The translations under genes and the position numbers were made by a program. Below the pieces are notes generated by a model, which had not been told where the DNA came from, did not search any database, and saw only the letters and a program-made list of their open reading frames with translations. Below, piece after piece: positions 1 through 10,011 of a DNA stretch of 64,000 nucleotides (positions are counted from its first letter, which is position 1; the number at the start of each line of letters is the position of its first letter). The stretch spans positions 1-64,000 of the forward strand of contig JAATFG010000017.1 in NCBI GenBank assembly GCA_015655355.1. The letters are read 5' to 3'. Source of the DNA: Lysobacterales bacterium (lineage in GTDB: Bacteria > Pseudomonadota > Gammaproteobacteria > Xanthomonadales > Xanthomonadaceae).

Positions 1-411
1 ATCGACGTGCTCGCCAAGCATGGCCTGAAACAGGGCGAGAACGGGTTGAAGATCATCATGATGTGCGAAGTGCCGAGCAACGCGCTGATGGCCGAGGAAT
101 TCCTCGACATCTTCGACGGCTTCAGCATCGGCTCCAACGACATGACCCAGCTCACCCTCGGCCTCGACCGCGATTCGAGCATCATCGCCGACCTGTTCGA
201 CGAGCGCGATCCGGCGGTGAAGAAGATGCTGTCGATGGCGATCGCCGCGGCGAAGAAGAAGGGCAAGTACGTCGGCATCTGCGGCCAGGGCCCGAGCGAC
301 CACCCCGACCTGGCCGAATGGCTGTACCGCGAAGGCATCGAATCGGTGTCGCTGAATCCCGATACGGTGGTCGATACCTGGCTGCGCCTGGCCAAGTTGA
401 AGGCCGCGTAA
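1..411 (+). CDS. ppsA: Phosphoenolpyruvate synthase, C-terminal end (partial)
   Basis: This is the last 136 codons of PEP synthase, which makes phosphoenolpyruvate from pyruvate and ATP for gluconeogenesis. The start lies upstream of the window. What is visible is the end of the PEP-utilising TIM-barrel domain: the GSNDMTQL stretch, then the [11 protein letters not shown] motif, whose cysteine is the family's catalytic acid, then the [11 protein letters not shown] stretch typical of the PpsA C terminus. The frame is open from base 1 and ends at TAA 409-411. A strong hairpin terminator follows directly, so this is the last gene of its transcript. Confidence 0.95.
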   Translation: MDVLAKHGLKQGENGLKIIMMCEVPSNALMAEEFLDIFDGFSIGSNDMTQLTLGLDRDSSIIADLFDERDPAVKKMLSMAIAAAKKKGKYVGICGQGPSDHPDLAEWLYREGIESVSLNPDTVVDTWLRLAKLKAA

Positions 412-440
412 CCTCAACCCCGGCGTGCAGTAAAATCGAA

Positions 441-466
441 GCCCCGCCATCGCGCGGGGCTTTTTT
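441..466 (+). terminator. Rho-independent terminator after ppsA
   Basis: GCCCCGC and GCGGGGC arms enclose a short loop and are followed by six T residues. It separates ppsA from the mscS-type gene that starts 22 bases later. Confidence 0.9.
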
Positions 467-488
467 CGCGACACGCAATGGTGACACG

Positions 489-1421
489 ATGCCCGCTTCC
501 GACCTTCAATCCAGCCTGTTGACCGGCCTGTCCGGCGCGACCCCGGCCACCCATCACGCCAGCCGCTTGAACTGGGAAGAAGTGGACTGGCTGCAAGTGC
601 TCGGCAACTGGTGCGCCGCCGCGATCATCATCCTGGTCGGCTACTGGCTGGCCAAGTGGATCAGCCGCATCGTCCACCGCGCGCTCAGCCGCCACGTCGA
701 GTTGACCCTCGCCAACTTCCTGCGCAACCTGGTGTACGCGGTGCTGATGGTGGTGGTGCTCATCGCGGCGCTGCAGAAGGTCGGCGTGCCGATCACCTCG
801 CTGCTGGCGATCGTCGGTACCGCCGGCTTGGCCGTGGGCCTGGCGTTGAAGGATTCGCTGTCGAACATCGCCTCGGGCGTGATGCTGATCGTGCTGCGCC
901 CGTTCCGCGACGGCGATTACGTGCAGATCGCCGGCCTCGAAGGCACGGTCGAGGACGTGCGCATTTTCCAGACCCGCCTGCGCACCGCCGACAACCGCCT
1001 GATCGTGCTGCCGAACAGCACCATCACCGCCGCGCCGATCACCAACTTCACCGCCAAGCCGCAGCGGCGCATCGACATCAGCATCGGCGTCGGCTACGAC
1101 GACGACCTGAAGAAAGCGCGCGAAGTGTTGCTGAAACTGGCCGCGGCACACCCGAAAGTGCTGCGCGAGCCGGCGACGACGGTGCTGGTAGACAAGCTCG
1201 GCGAAAGCACGGTCGACCTGATCCTGCAGGCGTGGACCGCGACCCCGGACTACACCACGACGCGCAGCGAGCTAACCGAGGCGATCCGCGTGCAATTGAT
1301 CGACAACGGCCTCAACATCCCCTACCCGCAGCGCGACCTGCACGTCTACCACTACAATGGGGATGGCAAGCCGCTGAGCGAGATCGTCGTCAAGTCGGTC
1401 GCGGATGACGGCGACAAATGA
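489..1421 (+). CDS. mscS: Small-conductance mechanosensitive channel, MscS family
   Basis: This is a 310-residue inner-membrane channel protein that should open under membrane tension to release solutes on hypo-osmotic shock. Three hydrophobic segments lie at about residues 37-56, 78-98 and 103-125. The third carries the Gly/Ala-rich pore helix (IVGTAGLAVGLALKDSLSN) typical of MscS. The beta domain follows (LRPFRDGDYVQIAG, then LPNSTI), and then the alpha/beta cytoplasmic vestibule. Length is close to E. coli MscS (286). The ATG at 489 was chosen because it follows the ppsA terminator and starts a plausible N terminus; the frame is open further upstream only inside ppsA. It appears monocistronic. 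Confidence 0.93.
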   Translation: MPASDLQSSLLTGLSGATPATHHASRLNWEEVDWLQVLGNWCAAAIIILVGYWLAKWISRIVHRALSRHVELTLANFLRNLVYAVLMVVVLIAALQKVGVPITSLLAIVGTAGLAVGLALKDSLSNIASGVMLIVLRPFRDGDYVQIAGLEGTVEDVRIFQTRLRTADNRLIVLPNSTITAAPITNFTAKPQRRIDISIGVGYDDDLKKAREVLLKLAAAHPKVLREPATTVLVDKLGESTVDLILQAWTATPDYTTTRSELTEAIRVQLIDNGLNIPYPQRDLHVYHYNGDGKPLSEIVVKSVADDGDK

Positions 1422-1449
1422 TCCGCAAAGGCGACTCGTGATTTGCAGC

Positions 1450-1469
1450 GGGAGGTTCGCGAACCTCCC
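1450..1469. terminator. Perfect 20-bp palindrome between convergent mscS and orn
   Basis: GGGAGGTTCGCGAACCTCCC is self-complementary and lies between the two convergent stop codons. It can form a stem in RNA from either strand, so it is probably a shared terminator, but neither side has a T-tract. Confidence 0.55.
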
Positions 1470-1474
1470 CTGCG

Positions 1475-2029
1475 TCAACCCGCCAGCTCGGCGATGTGCT
1501 TGCGGTAGTGGCGCAATTCGTCGATCGAATCGCGGATGTCGCTGAGCGCGGTGTGCGTGCTCTGCTTGTTGAAGCTTTCCAGCACTTGCGGCGCCCAGCG
1601 CCGCGACAATTCCTTGAGCGTGCTGACGTCGAGGTTGCGGTAGTGGAAATACTTTTGCAGCCGCGGCATTTGCCGGTACAGGAAGCGCCGGTCCTGGCAG
1701 ATCGAATTGCCGCACATCGGCGACGCGCCGGCCGCCACCCATTCGTGCAGGAAGGCGATCGTCGCCGCCTCGGCCTGGGCCAGCGTCACCCGCGAATCCA
1801 GCACGCGCTGCCACAGGCCCGAGCGCGTGTGCTGGTTGCGGTTCCAGTCGTCCATCGCCTCCAGCGTCTGCAGCGGATGCGCGATCGCGAACTCCGGCCC
1901 GTCGGCTAGGATGTTCAACTGCGAATCGGTGACGACAGTGGCGATCTCGATGATCGAATCATGGTCGGTATCCAGACCGGTCATTTCCAGGTCGATCCAG
2001 ATCAGGCGTTCATTGGCGTTGTCGGTCAT
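1475..2029 (-). CDS. orn: Oligoribonuclease
   Basis: This 184-residue 3'-5' exonuclease of the DEDDh family degrades 2-5 nt RNA oligomers, including pGpG from cyclic di-GMP turnover. The N-terminal ExoI motif [11 protein letters not shown] supplies Asp13 and Glu15. The rest ([49 protein letters not shown]) matches Orn along its full length. The ATG at 2029 gives the usual Orn start; a longer in-frame reading adds 14 residues of unrelated sequence. It is followed on the same strand by no gene, since mscS converges. Confidence 0.96.
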   Translation of the reverse strand: MTDNANERLIWIDLEMTGLDTDHDSIIEIATVVTDSQLNILADGPEFAIAHPLQTLEAMDDWNRNQHTRSGLWQRVLDSRVTLAQAEAATIAFLHEWVAAGASPMCGNSICQDRRFLYRQMPRLQKYFHYRNLDVSTLKELSRRWAPQVLESFNKQSTHTALSDIRDSIDELRHYRKHIAELAG

Positions 2030-2095
2030 GCGGGGATTGTAGCAACCGCGGCGGGAATGCCGCGCCTGCAAAGCGACTTCCCGCGCCTGGCGCGA

Positions 2096-2605
<510 letters not shown>

Positions 2606-2624
2606 TCAGGGCGGCGCAAGGATA

Positions 2625-3035
2625 TCAGTCCGCCTCGTCGCACGTCGCGGCGAACGCATCGCTCTCGAACAGATAAGCGTCGACCCGGGCTTGCAGGCAT
2701 GCGCCCAGCCCGGCATCGCCAAGCGCCGCAACGATCTTCGTCCACGTGCCCTGCTGCGCCCAGCGCAGGAAACGCACGTAGTTGGAGCGCCACGAGCCGT
2801 AATGCGTCGGCAATTGCCGCCATTGCAGGCCGGTATCGACGACCCACAACGTGGCCTCGATGAAGTTGCGTGTGCGTGGGAAATGCTGCGCGCGGGTCGC
2901 GGTCTTCTTTGGCAGCACCGCGAGAATGCGCGGCCAATCCGCTTCCTTCAGGCGCTGCAGCACCTGCTGGCGCGACGCTGCGCTGCCGTCGCCGCCAGCT
3001 TGCCATGCGGGGAATTCATCGAGCGCGGCGGACAT
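2625..3035 (-). CDS. Stand-alone transposase N-terminal-domain protein (DUF4096-like)
   Basis: This 136-residue protein contains the block NFIEATLWVVDTGLQWRQLP, followed by HYGSWRSNYVRFLRWAQQGTW. That block resembles the DNA-binding N-terminal domain (DUF4096) of IS5/IS4-type transposases. The DDE catalytic domain is absent, and there is no downstream open frame that could supply it before tadA starts 34 bases further on. No terminal inverted repeats were seen. The ORF is intact, ends cleanly and has a regulatory-looking palindrome upstream, so it may be a domesticated DNA-binding protein, not decaying debris. Function is unknown. Confidence 0.7.
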   Translation of the reverse strand: MSAALDEFPAWQAGGDGSAASRQQVLQRLKEADWPRILAVLPKKTATRAQHFPRTRNFIEATLWVVDTGLQWRQLPTHYGSWRSNYVRFLRWAQQGTWTKIVAALGDAGLGACLQARVDAYLFESDAFAATCDEAD

Positions 3036-3090
3036 CGTTCAACCTCGGCTCCAATCGGGAGCCTCGATCTTGTGCCTGCGGTGGCAGCGC

Positions 3091-3112
3091 GGCATTGATC
3101 CGGATCAATGCC
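3091..3112. promoter_or_regulatory. Perfect palindrome containing an ANR/FNR-type box
   Basis: A perfect 22-bp palindrome has TTGATCCGGATCAA (3094-3107) at its core. This matches the TTGAT-N4-ATCAA consensus of FNR/ANR regulators at every defined base. Its centre is about 65 bases upstream of the ATG of the transposase-derived gene (3035), compatible with activation of that gene. The aldo/keto reductase gene on the other side ends at 3154 and reads towards it. Confidence 0.6.
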
Positions 3113-3153
3113 ACGCCGTTTCGATCAATCGATGCGGTGCCGCATGACACCGG

Positions 3154-4140
3154 TCACCAGCGCTGGTGCACGTGCGGCTTGATGTCCTCGGCATAGATCT
3201 TCTCGACCGCCACCATGGTCTCCGCCGAGAGGGCCGGCAATGCAGCCGCAGCGACGTTGGCCTGCGCCTGCTGCGGATTCTTCGCGCCGGGAATCACCAC
3301 CGTCATCGCCTCGTTCATCAGAATCCAGCGCAGTGCGAATTGCGCCAGTGTCGCGTCGCCGGCCACCAGCGGGCGCAGCTTCTCGACCGCGGCCAGGCCG
3401 ACGTCGTACGGCACGCCGGAAAAAGTCTCGCCGACGTCGAAGGCTTCGCCGTGGCGATTGAACTGGCGATGGTCGTCGGTCTCGAACTTCGTGTCGGCCT
3501 TGAACTTGCCGCTGAGCAGGCCGCTGGCCAAGGGCACGCGCGCGATGACCGCGACGTTCCTGCGCTGCGCTTCCTTGAAGAACAGCTTGGCCGGGCGCAA
3601 GCGGAACGCGTTGTAGATGATCTGCACACTGGCGACATTCGGGTATTCGATCGCCTTCAGCGCTTCCTCGACGCGCTCGACGCTGACGCCGTAGTGGCGA
3701 ATCTTGCCTTGCGCGACGAGATCGTCCATGCGCGCGAAGATTTCCGGATGGTAGTACGCGTCGGTCGGCGGGCAATGCAGTTGCACCAGGTCGAGCGTGT
3801 CCACTTCGAGGTTGCTCAGGCTGCGTTCGATCCAGCCTTGCAGGTTCTCGGCGCTGTAACCTGCAACGGTCTGCGCCGGCAGGCGGCGACCGGCCTTGGT
3901 CGCCACGAACGGGCGTTCGCCGCCGCGTTCCTTCAGCACGCGCGCGATCAGTTTTTCCGAATGGCCATCGCCGTAGACGTCGGCGGTGTCGATGAAATCG
4001 ACGCCGGCATCGAGCGCGGCATGCAAGGCTGCAATCGATTCGCCGTCGTCGACCTTGCCCCACGCCGCGCCGATGGCCCACGCACCGAAGCCGATTCCCT
4101 TCACGCTGCGGCCGGTGCGGCCGAACATCCTGCTGCGCAT
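3154..4140 (-). CDS. Aldo/keto reductase
   Basis: This is a 328-residue NADPH-dependent oxidoreductase with a TIM barrel. The catalytic tetrad can be placed: Asp51 and Tyr56 in DTADVYGDG, Lys82 in ATKAG, and His122 in VQLHCPP. The cofactor-binding C-terminal part contains VVIPGAKNPQQAQANV. The N terminus (FGRTGRSVKGIGFGAWAIG) is typical of the AKR11-13 type rather than 2,5-diketogluconate reductases. The substrate cannot be inferred. The DUF1993 gene lies 12 bases upstream on the same strand, so the two are probably co-transcribed. Confidence 0.9.
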   Translation of the reverse strand: MRSRMFGRTGRSVKGIGFGAWAIGAAWGKVDDGESIAALHAALDAGVDFIDTADVYGDGHSEKLIARVLKERGGERPFVATKAGRRLPAQTVAGYSAENLQGWIERSLSNLEVDTLDLVQLHCPPTDAYYHPEIFARMDDLVAQGKIRHYGVSVERVEEALKAIEYPNVASVQIIYNAFRLRPAKLFFKEAQRRNVAVIARVPLASGLLSGKFKADTKFETDDHRQFNRHGEAFDVGETFSGVPYDVGLAAVEKLRPLVAGDATLAQFALRWILMNEAMTVVIPGAKNPQQAQANVAAAALPALSAETMVAVEKIYAEDIKPHVHQRW

Positions 4141-4152
4141 GCCCGCCTCCGC

Positions 4153-4665
4153 TTACTGGATGTTGCCGAGCCAGTCGCTCTTGCCGACCGGCACGCCGTT
4201 GTGGCGCAGGATCGCGTAGGCGGTGGCGGCATGGAAATAGAAATTCGGCAACAGATGCTTGCCGGCGTAGTCGTAGGCCCCGTTGAACACCAGCTCGCGC
4301 GGACCGGCCTTGAAGCGCACTTCGATTCCTTCGTTGCCGTCGATCTTTTCGCGCGGGATCGCGCGCAGGAATTCGCTGGTTTTCGCCAGGCGTTCCTTCA
4401 ATTCGGCGAACGTGGTTTCCTCGTCGACCCAGCTCGGCGCCTGCTGCTGCGACAGGCGCGCGCCGCCGGCCTTGGCGGTGTCGCTGACGATCTGCACCTG
4501 GCGGCTGAAAGGGAACATGTCCGGCGACAGGCGATCGGTGACCAGCACCTTCTCGTCGATCTTGCGCTCGGCGCAGAAGGCCGCGGCCTTGTCGATCTCC
4601 GCCTGCAGGTTGTCGATGCCGCGCAGCAGCGCCGGGAGGGTGACGTCGTAAAGCGAAAGGCTCAT
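4153..4665 (-). CDS. DUF1993 family protein
   Basis: This 170-residue soluble protein shows DUF1993 features: an N-terminal LSLYDVTLPALLRGIDNLQ helix, a central LSPDMFPFSRQVQIVSDTAK stretch, and a C-terminal NFYFHAATAYAILRHNGVPVGKSDWLG segment with a His. The family is structurally a DinB-like four-helix bundle of unknown function. No signal peptide or membrane segment is visible. It lies 12 bases upstream of the aldo/keto reductase on the same strand. Confidence 0.85.
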   Translation of the reverse strand: MSLSLYDVTLPALLRGIDNLQAEIDKAAAFCAERKIDEKVLVTDRLSPDMFPFSRQVQIVSDTAKAGGARLSQQQAPSWVDEETTFAELKERLAKTSEFLRAIPREKIDGNEGIEVRFKAGPRELVFNGAYDYAGKHLLPNFYFHAATAYAILRHNGVPVGKSDWLGNIQ

Positions 4666-4759
4666 TGCTTGTTACCTGTGGTTGGGCGGATAGAACACGC
4701 GGTTATTTTAGGCGCAGCAGCGATCAGGCGCATTACCTGACGTGCCTTTGATCAGCTCG

Positions 4760-6325
4760 TCACTCCCACTCGATCGTCGCCGGCGGCTTGCCGCTGATGT
4801 CGTAGACCACGCGCGAGACGCCGCGCAATTCATTGATCACGCGATTGCTGACCGTGCCGAGCAGCTCGTAAGGCAGATGCGCCCAGTACGCGGTCATGAA
4901 GTCGATAGTTTCTACCGCGCGCAATGCGATCACCCATTCGTAGGCGCGCGCATCGCCGACCACACCGACCGACTTAACCGGCAGGAACACCGCGAACGCC
5001 TGCGAGGTCTTGTCGTACCAGCCGGACTTGCGCAACTCGTCGATGAAGATCGCATCGGCTCGTGCCAACAGTTCGGCGTATTCCGGCTTCACTTCGCCGA
5101 GGATGCGCACGCCCAGGCCCGGACCCGGGAACGGATGGCGATAGACCATTTCACGCGGCAAGCCGAGCGCGACACCGAGGCGGCGCACTTCGTCCTTGAA
5201 CAATTCGCGCAGCGGCTCGACCAGCTTGAGCTTCATGTCCTCCGGCAAGCCACCGACGTTGTGGTGCGACTTGATGACGTGCGCCTTGCCGGTCTTGCTG
5301 CCGGCTGATTCGATCACGTCCGGATAGATCGTGCCCTGCGCCAGCCACTTCGCGTTCTTCAACTTGTTCGATTCCTCGTCGAAGATTTCGACGAACAGGT
5401 TGCCGATGATCTTGCGCTTGGCTTCCGGGTCGCTGACGCCTTTCAGCGCGGCGAAATAGCGCTCGGCGGCGTTGACCCGGATGACCTTGACGCCCATGTT
5501 GTCGGCCATCATTTTCATCACCTGATCGCCTTCCTGATAGCGCAACAGGCCGGTATCCACGAACACGCAGGTGAGCTTGTCGCCGATCGCCTTGTGCAGC
5601 AGCGCAGCGACCACCGACGAATCGACGCCGCCGCTCAAGCCGAGGATCACTTCATCGCCGCCGACCTGATCGCGCACGCGCGCGATCTGGTCTTCGATGA
5701 TGTTGGCCGCGGTCCACAAGGTCTTGCAGCCGCAGACATCGACGACGAAGCGGCGCAGCAACTCGCTGCCCTGCTTGGTGTGCGTCACTTCCGGGTGGAA
5801 TTGGACGCCGTACCAGCGCTTTTCCTCGTTGCTCATCGCCGCGACGGGAATGCGCTCGGTGACGGCGGTGATGGTGAAACCCGGCGGCGCTTTCGACACG
5901 TGATCGCCGTGCGACATCCACACGTCGACCACGGGCTTGCCGTCGTGATCGGAAAGGCCGGCGAACAATTTGTCCGCACTGATGATCTGCACTTGTGCAT
6001 GGCCGAACTCGCGCTGATCGGCGGCTTCGGTCGCACCGCCGAGTTGTGCAGCCAGCGTCTGCATGCCGTAGCAGATGCCGAAGATCGGCAGGCCGCTGTC
6101 GAACACCTGTTGCGGCGCAGCCGGTGCATTCGCTTCGGTGGTCGATTCCGGGCCACCGGAGAGAATGATGCCCCTGGCGCCGAATGCGGCAATTTCCGCC
6201 GGATCGTGGTCCCAGGCCCATATCTCGCAATACACGCCGATTTCGCGGATGCGCCGCGCGATCAACTGCGTGTACTGCGCGCCGAAATCGAGGATCAGGA
6301 TCTTGTCGCTGTGGATGTTGGTCAT
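4760..6325 (-). CDS. guaA: GMP synthase (glutamine-hydrolysing)
   Basis: This 521-residue enzyme aminates XMP to GMP using glutamine and ATP, the last step of GMP synthesis. Residues 1-200 are a class I glutamine amidotransferase with nucleophile Cys85 (FGICYGMQ) and the FHPEVTH His/Glu pair. The ATP-pyrophosphatase domain follows with the [12 protein letters not shown]-loop. The C-terminal dimerisation domain ends in the conserved PPATIEWE. It lies downstream of guaB on the same strand, the common guaBA order. Confidence 0.98.
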   Translation of the reverse strand: MTNIHSDKILILDFGAQYTQLIARRIREIGVYCEIWAWDHDPAEIAAFGARGIILSGGPESTTEANAPAAPQQVFDSGLPIFGICYGMQTLAAQLGGATEAADQREFGHAQVQIISADKLFAGLSDHDGKPVVDVWMSHGDHVSKAPPGFTITAVTERIPVAAMSNEEKRWYGVQFHPEVTHTKQGSELLRRFVVDVCGCKTLWTAANIIEDQIARVRDQVGGDEVILGLSGGVDSSVVAALLHKAIGDKLTCVFVDTGLLRYQEGDQVMKMMADNMGVKVIRVNAAERYFAALKGVSDPEAKRKIIGNLFVEIFDEESNKLKNAKWLAQGTIYPDVIESAGSKTGKAHVIKSHHNVGGLPEDMKLKLVEPLRELFKDEVRRLGVALGLPREMVYRHPFPGPGLGVRILGEVKPEYAELLARADAIFIDELRKSGWYDKTSQAFAVFLPVKSVGVVGDARAYEWVIALRAVETIDFMTAYWAHLPYELLGTVSNRVINELRGVSRVVYDISGKPPATIEWE

Positions 6326-6335
6326 TGCTTCTGCT

Positions 6336-6363
6336 CGTCATGCCCGCGCAGGCGGGTATCCAG
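6336..6363 (-). repeat. REP-like inverted repeat between guaB and guaA
   Basis: The sequence CGTCATGCCCGCGCAGGCGGG followed by TATCCAG has GC-rich arms CCCGC/GCGGG. It belongs to the widespread extragenic GTCATnCCCGCG-AGGCGGG type of short palindromic repeat. A related copy in the opposite orientation lies at 45299 and a decayed one at 50600. Confidence 0.6.
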
Positions 6364-6389
6364 TGACTTTGGTTTTCGTGTCTTGAATG

Positions 6390-6423
6390 CGAAGAAGGGA
6401 AACGTCTCCGTTCCCCTTCTTCG
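6390..6423 (-). terminator. Long hairpin just downstream of guaB
   Basis: Arms CGAAGAAGGGAAACG and CGTTCCCCTTCTTCG pair over 15 bases with one mismatch around a four-base loop. It begins 7 bases after the guaB stop. There is no T-tract, so it may be a weak terminator, an mRNA-stabilising stem, or a processing site between guaB and guaA. Confidence 0.5.
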
Positions 6424-6430
6424 TGGCGAA

Positions 6431-7891
6431 TCACTGCATGCGGTAATTCGGCGGTTCCTTGGTGATCTGCACGTCGTGGACGTGGCTTTCGCGCTGGCCG
6501 GCGCCGGTGATCTTGACGAACTTCGGCTTGGCCTTCATCTCCTCGATGGTGGCGCAGCCGACGTAGCCCATCGTCGCGCGCAAACCGCCGATCAACTGGT
6601 GGATGATGCTGCCGACCGAACCGCGGTACGGCACGCGGCCTTCGATGCCTTCCGGCACCAGCTTGTCCGCATCGCTCGCGTCCTGGAAATAACGGTCCTT
6701 GCTGCCCTTCTCCATCGCGCCCAGCGAGCCCATGCCGCGATAGCTCTTGTAGCTGCGGCCCTGGAACAGTTCCACTTCGCCCGGCGCTTCCTCGGTGCCG
6801 GCGAACAGGCCACCGATCATCACCGTCGATGCGCCCGCGGCAATCGCCTTGCCGATGTCGCCGGAATAGCGGATGCCGCCGTCGGCGATCAGCGGAATGC
6901 GGCCCTGCAGCGCTTCGGCAACCATGTCCACCGCGGTGACCTGCGGCACGCCGACGCCGGCAACCATGCGCGTGGTGCAGATCGATCCGGGACCTACACC
7001 GACCTTGACCGCATCCGCGCCCGAATCCATCAACGCCAGCGCCGCGTCGCCGGTGACGATGTTGCCGCCGATGACCTGCAGCTTCGGGAAATTCTTCTTC
7101 GCCCACGCGACGCGATCCAGCACGCCCTGCGAATGGCCGTGCGCGGTATCGACGATGACCACGTCCACGCCGGCGGCAACCAGCGCTTCGATGCGCTGCT
7201 CGTTTTCCGGGCCGACGCCGACCGCCGCGCCGACCACGAGCTGGCTGCCCGCGTCCTTGGCCGCGTTCGGGTAATCGACCTTCTTCTGGATGTCCTTGAC
7301 CGTGATCAGGCCGCGCAGGGCGAATTCGTCGTTGACCACCAGCACCTTCTCGATGCGGTACTTGTGCAGCAGGTCGAGCACTTCCTCGTCGCTCGCGCCT
7401 TCCTTCACCGTGATCAGCTTGTCCTTCTTGGTCATGATGTGGCGCACCGGGTCGTCGAGCTTCTTCTCGAAGCGCATGTCGCGGCTGGTGACGATGCCGA
7501 CCAGATGGCCATTGTCGTCCACCACCGGCACGCCGCTGATGTTGCGCGCGCGGGTCAGCTTGAGCACGTCGGCGATGGTCGCGTTCGGGCCAACGGTGAA
7601 GGGATTCTTGATGACGCCGGCCTCGAAGGACTTGACCTTGGCCACTTCGGCGGCCTGCTGCTCGATGGTCAGGTTCTTGTGGACGATGCCGATGCCGCCG
7701 AGCTGGGCCATCGCGATCGCGAGGCGCGCTTCGGTCACCGTGTCCATCGCGGCGGAGACGATCGGCAGCTTCAGGCGCAGGCTGCGGGTGAGGCTCGTCT
7801 CCAGCGAGACGTCCTTCGGCAGCACGATGGAATGGGCGGGGACGAGCGAGACGTCGTCGTAGGTGAGTGCTTCAGCCTGGATGCGCAGCAT
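6431..7891 (-). CDS. guaB: Inosine-5'-monophosphate dehydrogenase
   Basis: This 486-residue enzyme oxidises IMP to XMP with NAD+, the committed step of GMP synthesis. The catalytic loop GPGSICTTR carries Cys305, the same number as in E. coli. The two CBS domains are inserted at about residues 90-210. The flap and C-terminal [20 protein letters not shown] segment (here [17 protein letters not shown]) is intact. The ATG at 7891 was chosen because [14 protein letters not shown] is the conserved N terminus; the 30 residues of open frame upstream are not. guaA follows 105 bases downstream. Confidence 0.97.
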   Translation of the reverse strand: MLRIQAEALTYDDVSLVPAHSIVLPKDVSLETSLTRSLRLKLPIVSAAMDTVTEARLAIAMAQLGGIGIVHKNLTIEQQAAEVAKVKSFEAGVIKNPFTVGPNATIADVLKLTRARNISGVPVVDDNGHLVGIVTSRDMRFEKKLDDPVRHIMTKKDKLITVKEGASDEEVLDLLHKYRIEKVLVVNDEFALRGLITVKDIQKKVDYPNAAKDAGSQLVVGAAVGVGPENEQRIEALVAAGVDVVIVDTAHGHSQGVLDRVAWAKKNFPKLQVIGGNIVTGDAALALMDSGADAVKVGVGPGSICTTRMVAGVGVPQVTAVDMVAEALQGRIPLIADGGIRYSGDIGKAIAAGASTVMIGGLFAGTEEAPGEVELFQGRSYKSYRGMGSLGAMEKGSKDRYFQDASDADKLVPEGIEGRVPYRGSVGSIIHQLIGGLRATMGYVGCATIEEMKAKPKFVKITGAGQRESHVHDVQITKEPPNYRMQ

Positions 7892-7949
7892 CGACTTGCC
7901 CTTGGGGGAAGTTGGGAAGCACGCCATTATACCGGGATTCGGCCCGGCT

Positions 7950-7967
7950 TTGCGCCGGCCGGCGCAA
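7950..7967. repeat. Perfect 18-bp palindrome between folD and guaB
   Basis: TTGCGCCGGCCGGCGCAA lies between the folD stop (7998) and guaB start (7891). It could be a terminator stem for folD or an operator for guaB; no T-tract follows in the minus direction. Confidence 0.45.
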
Positions 7968-7997
7968 CGAAGCGTCGCCACGCCAGCGCGGCATCGC

Positions 7998-8855
7998 TCA
8001 ACCGGCGGCTTCGGCCGCTTCGAGGGTGTTCTGCATCAGCGTGGCCACGGTCATCGGGCCGACGCCGCCCGGCACCGGCGTGATCCAGCCGGCACGCTGC
8101 GCGGCCGCATCGAAACCGACGTCGCCGACCAGGCGGCCGTCATCGAGGCGGTTGATGCCCACGTCGATGACGACTGCACCCGGCTTGACCCACTCGCCCG
8201 GAACGATGCCGGGACGGCCGACCGCAACGACGAGGATGTCGGCCTGCTCCACGCTTTTCCGCAGCACGTCCTTGGGCGTGAACTTGTGGCAGCTCGTCAC
8301 CGTGCAGCCGGCGATCAGCAGTTCCAGCCCCATCGGCCGGCCGACGTGGTTGCTGACGCCGACGATGGTGGCATTGCGCCCGCGCACCGGCTGGTCGGTA
8401 TGCGCGAGCAAGGTGACGATGCCGCGCGGCGTGCACGGGCGCAGCCCGAACTGGCGCAGCGCCAGATGACCGACGTTGGACGGATGGAAGCCATCCACGT
8501 CCTTGCGCGGATCGATGCGCTCGATCAGCTTGCTCGCGTCGGGAATGCCCGGCAGCGGCAACTGGATCAGGATGCCGTGGATCTTCGGGTCGGTGTTGAG
8601 CTGGTCGATCAGCTTCAGCAACTCGGCCTCGCGGGTGCCGGCCGGCAAGTCGTGATCGAAGGCTTCGATGCCGACTTTCTCCGCGGCGCGGCGCTTGTTG
8701 CGCACGTACACGGACGAGGCCGGATCGCTGCCGACCAGCACCACCGCCAGGCCGGGCCGCGACTTGCCCCGCTCCAGCCGCGCATCGACGCGCACCTTCA
8801 GTTCGTCGAGCAGTTCGTCTGCGATGCGCTTGCCGTCGAGGATGCGGGCGGTCAT
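7998..8855 (-). CDS. folD: Bifunctional methylenetetrahydrofolate dehydrogenase / cyclohydrolase
   Basis: This 285-residue cytosolic enzyme interconverts 5,10-methylene-THF and 10-formyl-THF, feeding purine and Met-tRNA formylation. Family signatures are [23 protein letters not shown] near residue 40-60, QLPLPG (about 100), DVDGFHP, and the Rossmann segment [13 protein letters not shown] followed by [10 protein letters not shown] at the C terminus. The ATG at 8855 overlaps the stop codon of the upstream secreted-protein gene by four bases (ATGA), so the two are translationally coupled. guaB follows downstream. Confidence 0.97.
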   Translation of the reverse strand: MTARILDGKRIADELLDELKVRVDARLERGKSRPGLAVVLVGSDPASSVYVRNKRRAAEKVGIEAFDHDLPAGTREAELLKLIDQLNTDPKIHGILIQLPLPGIPDASKLIERIDPRKDVDGFHPSNVGHLALRQFGLRPCTPRGIVTLLAHTDQPVRGRNATIVGVSNHVGRPMGLELLIAGCTVTSCHKFTPKDVLRKSVEQADILVVAVGRPGIVPGEWVKPGAVVIDVGINRLDDGRLVGDVGFDAAAQRAGWITPVPGGVGPMTVATLMQNTLEAAEAAG

Positions 8856-9943
8856 GGAGGAGTCGTGGGCGGAGAAGTCGGGGGCTGCGCATTTTCGCCC
8901 GAATCCCCGCTGTTTGGCGAATTCCCCGCGGTGGTACACACCTGCTGGCCGCCACCGACGTCGCGGCAGTGTTGCGCGGTGGTCGTCGCAGCCGGTGTGG
9001 CCGGCGCCGGCAGGCCCCACGCGGAAACCGGCGCGGGCGCGGGGGGAAGCTGCGCCAGTTGTTCGGCCGGCTTGAGCTTCAGCAGCACCGCCCAGTCAAG
9101 GCGGTTGGCATTGCATGCCTCCACCGCATCCGGGCTGCACTCGGCATCGGCCAGCGTGCGTTGCTGCAGGTTCGATAAACCGCCGTTGGCGTCCAGGCGC
9201 AGCATGCGCAGCGTCACCGCCTGCTGCACGTTGCCGCCGACCAGATAGGCGATGCCGTCGCTGCTGCCGACCACGATGTCGCAATGCATCGCCAGGCCGC
9301 TGCCTTCGGGCAGGCTCAACAGCGTGGCCAGTTCGCCGAAGCCGAAGATGCGCGAAGCCATCCGCACCGAGCACAGCAAATCGCCGGGCGCGGGTCGGCC
9401 ACCTTGCGGCGCCTGGACGTAATATGGGCTTTGCGCCGGCTCGCGGTAGGCGGCGCGGGTGTAATCGACGTGGCTCGACGCGTAGCGAAACCCCGGCACG
9501 CCCGCCTCGCGCATCACCCACGACACGAACGCCGCCGACCACGGCGTGTCGATGACGAAACCGCGGCAACCTGGCGAAACACCCGGCGTCGCGCCTGCAT
9601 AGGCGCAATCGCTGGCGCCGTTGCGCCCCATCGCGCTGCCGAGCAGGCCGCTTTCGATCCAGTAGTGCGCAACCTTGCGCCAGGCTTCGTTGCCATCGGC
9701 GAGGCGGCTGTTTTCGGCCTCGTACACCGGCGTGCCGCTGACCCGGCCATCGGCGTCGATGAAGGGCCGGTACCAGTCCTGGTTCTCCTTGCACGCGAAC
9801 GCGGCGATACGCGTCGGCAAATCCGGCGACGCGGTTTGCGCGCGCAACAACGGGCACGGATCGGCGGCAAACGCCGTCTTTGGAACCAACGACAGCCACG
9901 CCGACACCAGCAACAACGCGAACAACGACAGGCGACGGACCAC
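8852..9943 (-). CDS. Secreted DUF2272 domain protein
   Basis: This 363-residue protein starts with a signal peptide (basic VRRLS, a hydrophobic stretch, then [10 protein letters not shown]). The GTG at 9943 was chosen because AAGGGAG sits just upstream and the signal peptide begins there; the longer frame has no such features. The core ([20 protein letters not shown], then [11 protein letters not shown], then PAPGDLLC and HCDIVVG) matches the DUF2272 family, whose Cys/His arrangement recalls NlpC/P60- or CHAP-type hydrolases. Residues after about 320 are Pro/Thr-rich with two Cys. Its stop codon overlaps the folD start. Role is unknown, probably periplasmic. Confidence 0.78.
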   Translation of the reverse strand: MVRRLSLFALLLVSAWLSLVPKTAFAADPCPLLRAQTASPDLPTRIAAFACKENQDWYRPFIDADGRVSGTPVYEAENSRLADGNEAWRKVAHYWIESGLLGSAMGRNGASDCAYAGATPGVSPGCRGFVIDTPWSAAFVSWVMREAGVPGFRYASSHVDYTRAAYREPAQSPYYVQAPQGGRPAPGDLLCSVRMASRIFGFGELATLLSLPEGSGLAMHCDIVVGSSDGIAYLVGGNVQQAVTLRMLRLDANGGLSNLQQRTLADAECSPDAVEACNANRLDWAVLLKLKPAEQLAQLPPAPAPVSAWGLPAPATPAATTTAQHCRDVGGGQQVCTTAGNSPNSGDSGENAQPPTSPPTTPP

Positions 9944-10011
9944 GGCAACTCCCTTGCGCGGATACCCGGACGGTTGCGCCCGAGCATAACCGGCGCCGCG
10001 TTGCCGCGGCG

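Noticed and set aside
431..436. TAAAAT as a promoter for the mscS gene
   Set aside because: It lies upstream of the ppsA terminator, which would stop the transcript, and no -35 element is seen.
5594..8083. An 829-codon plus-strand frame opposite guaA and guaB
   Set aside because: His/Arg/Asp-rich antisense shadow of two clear housekeeping genes, a common artefact of high GC.
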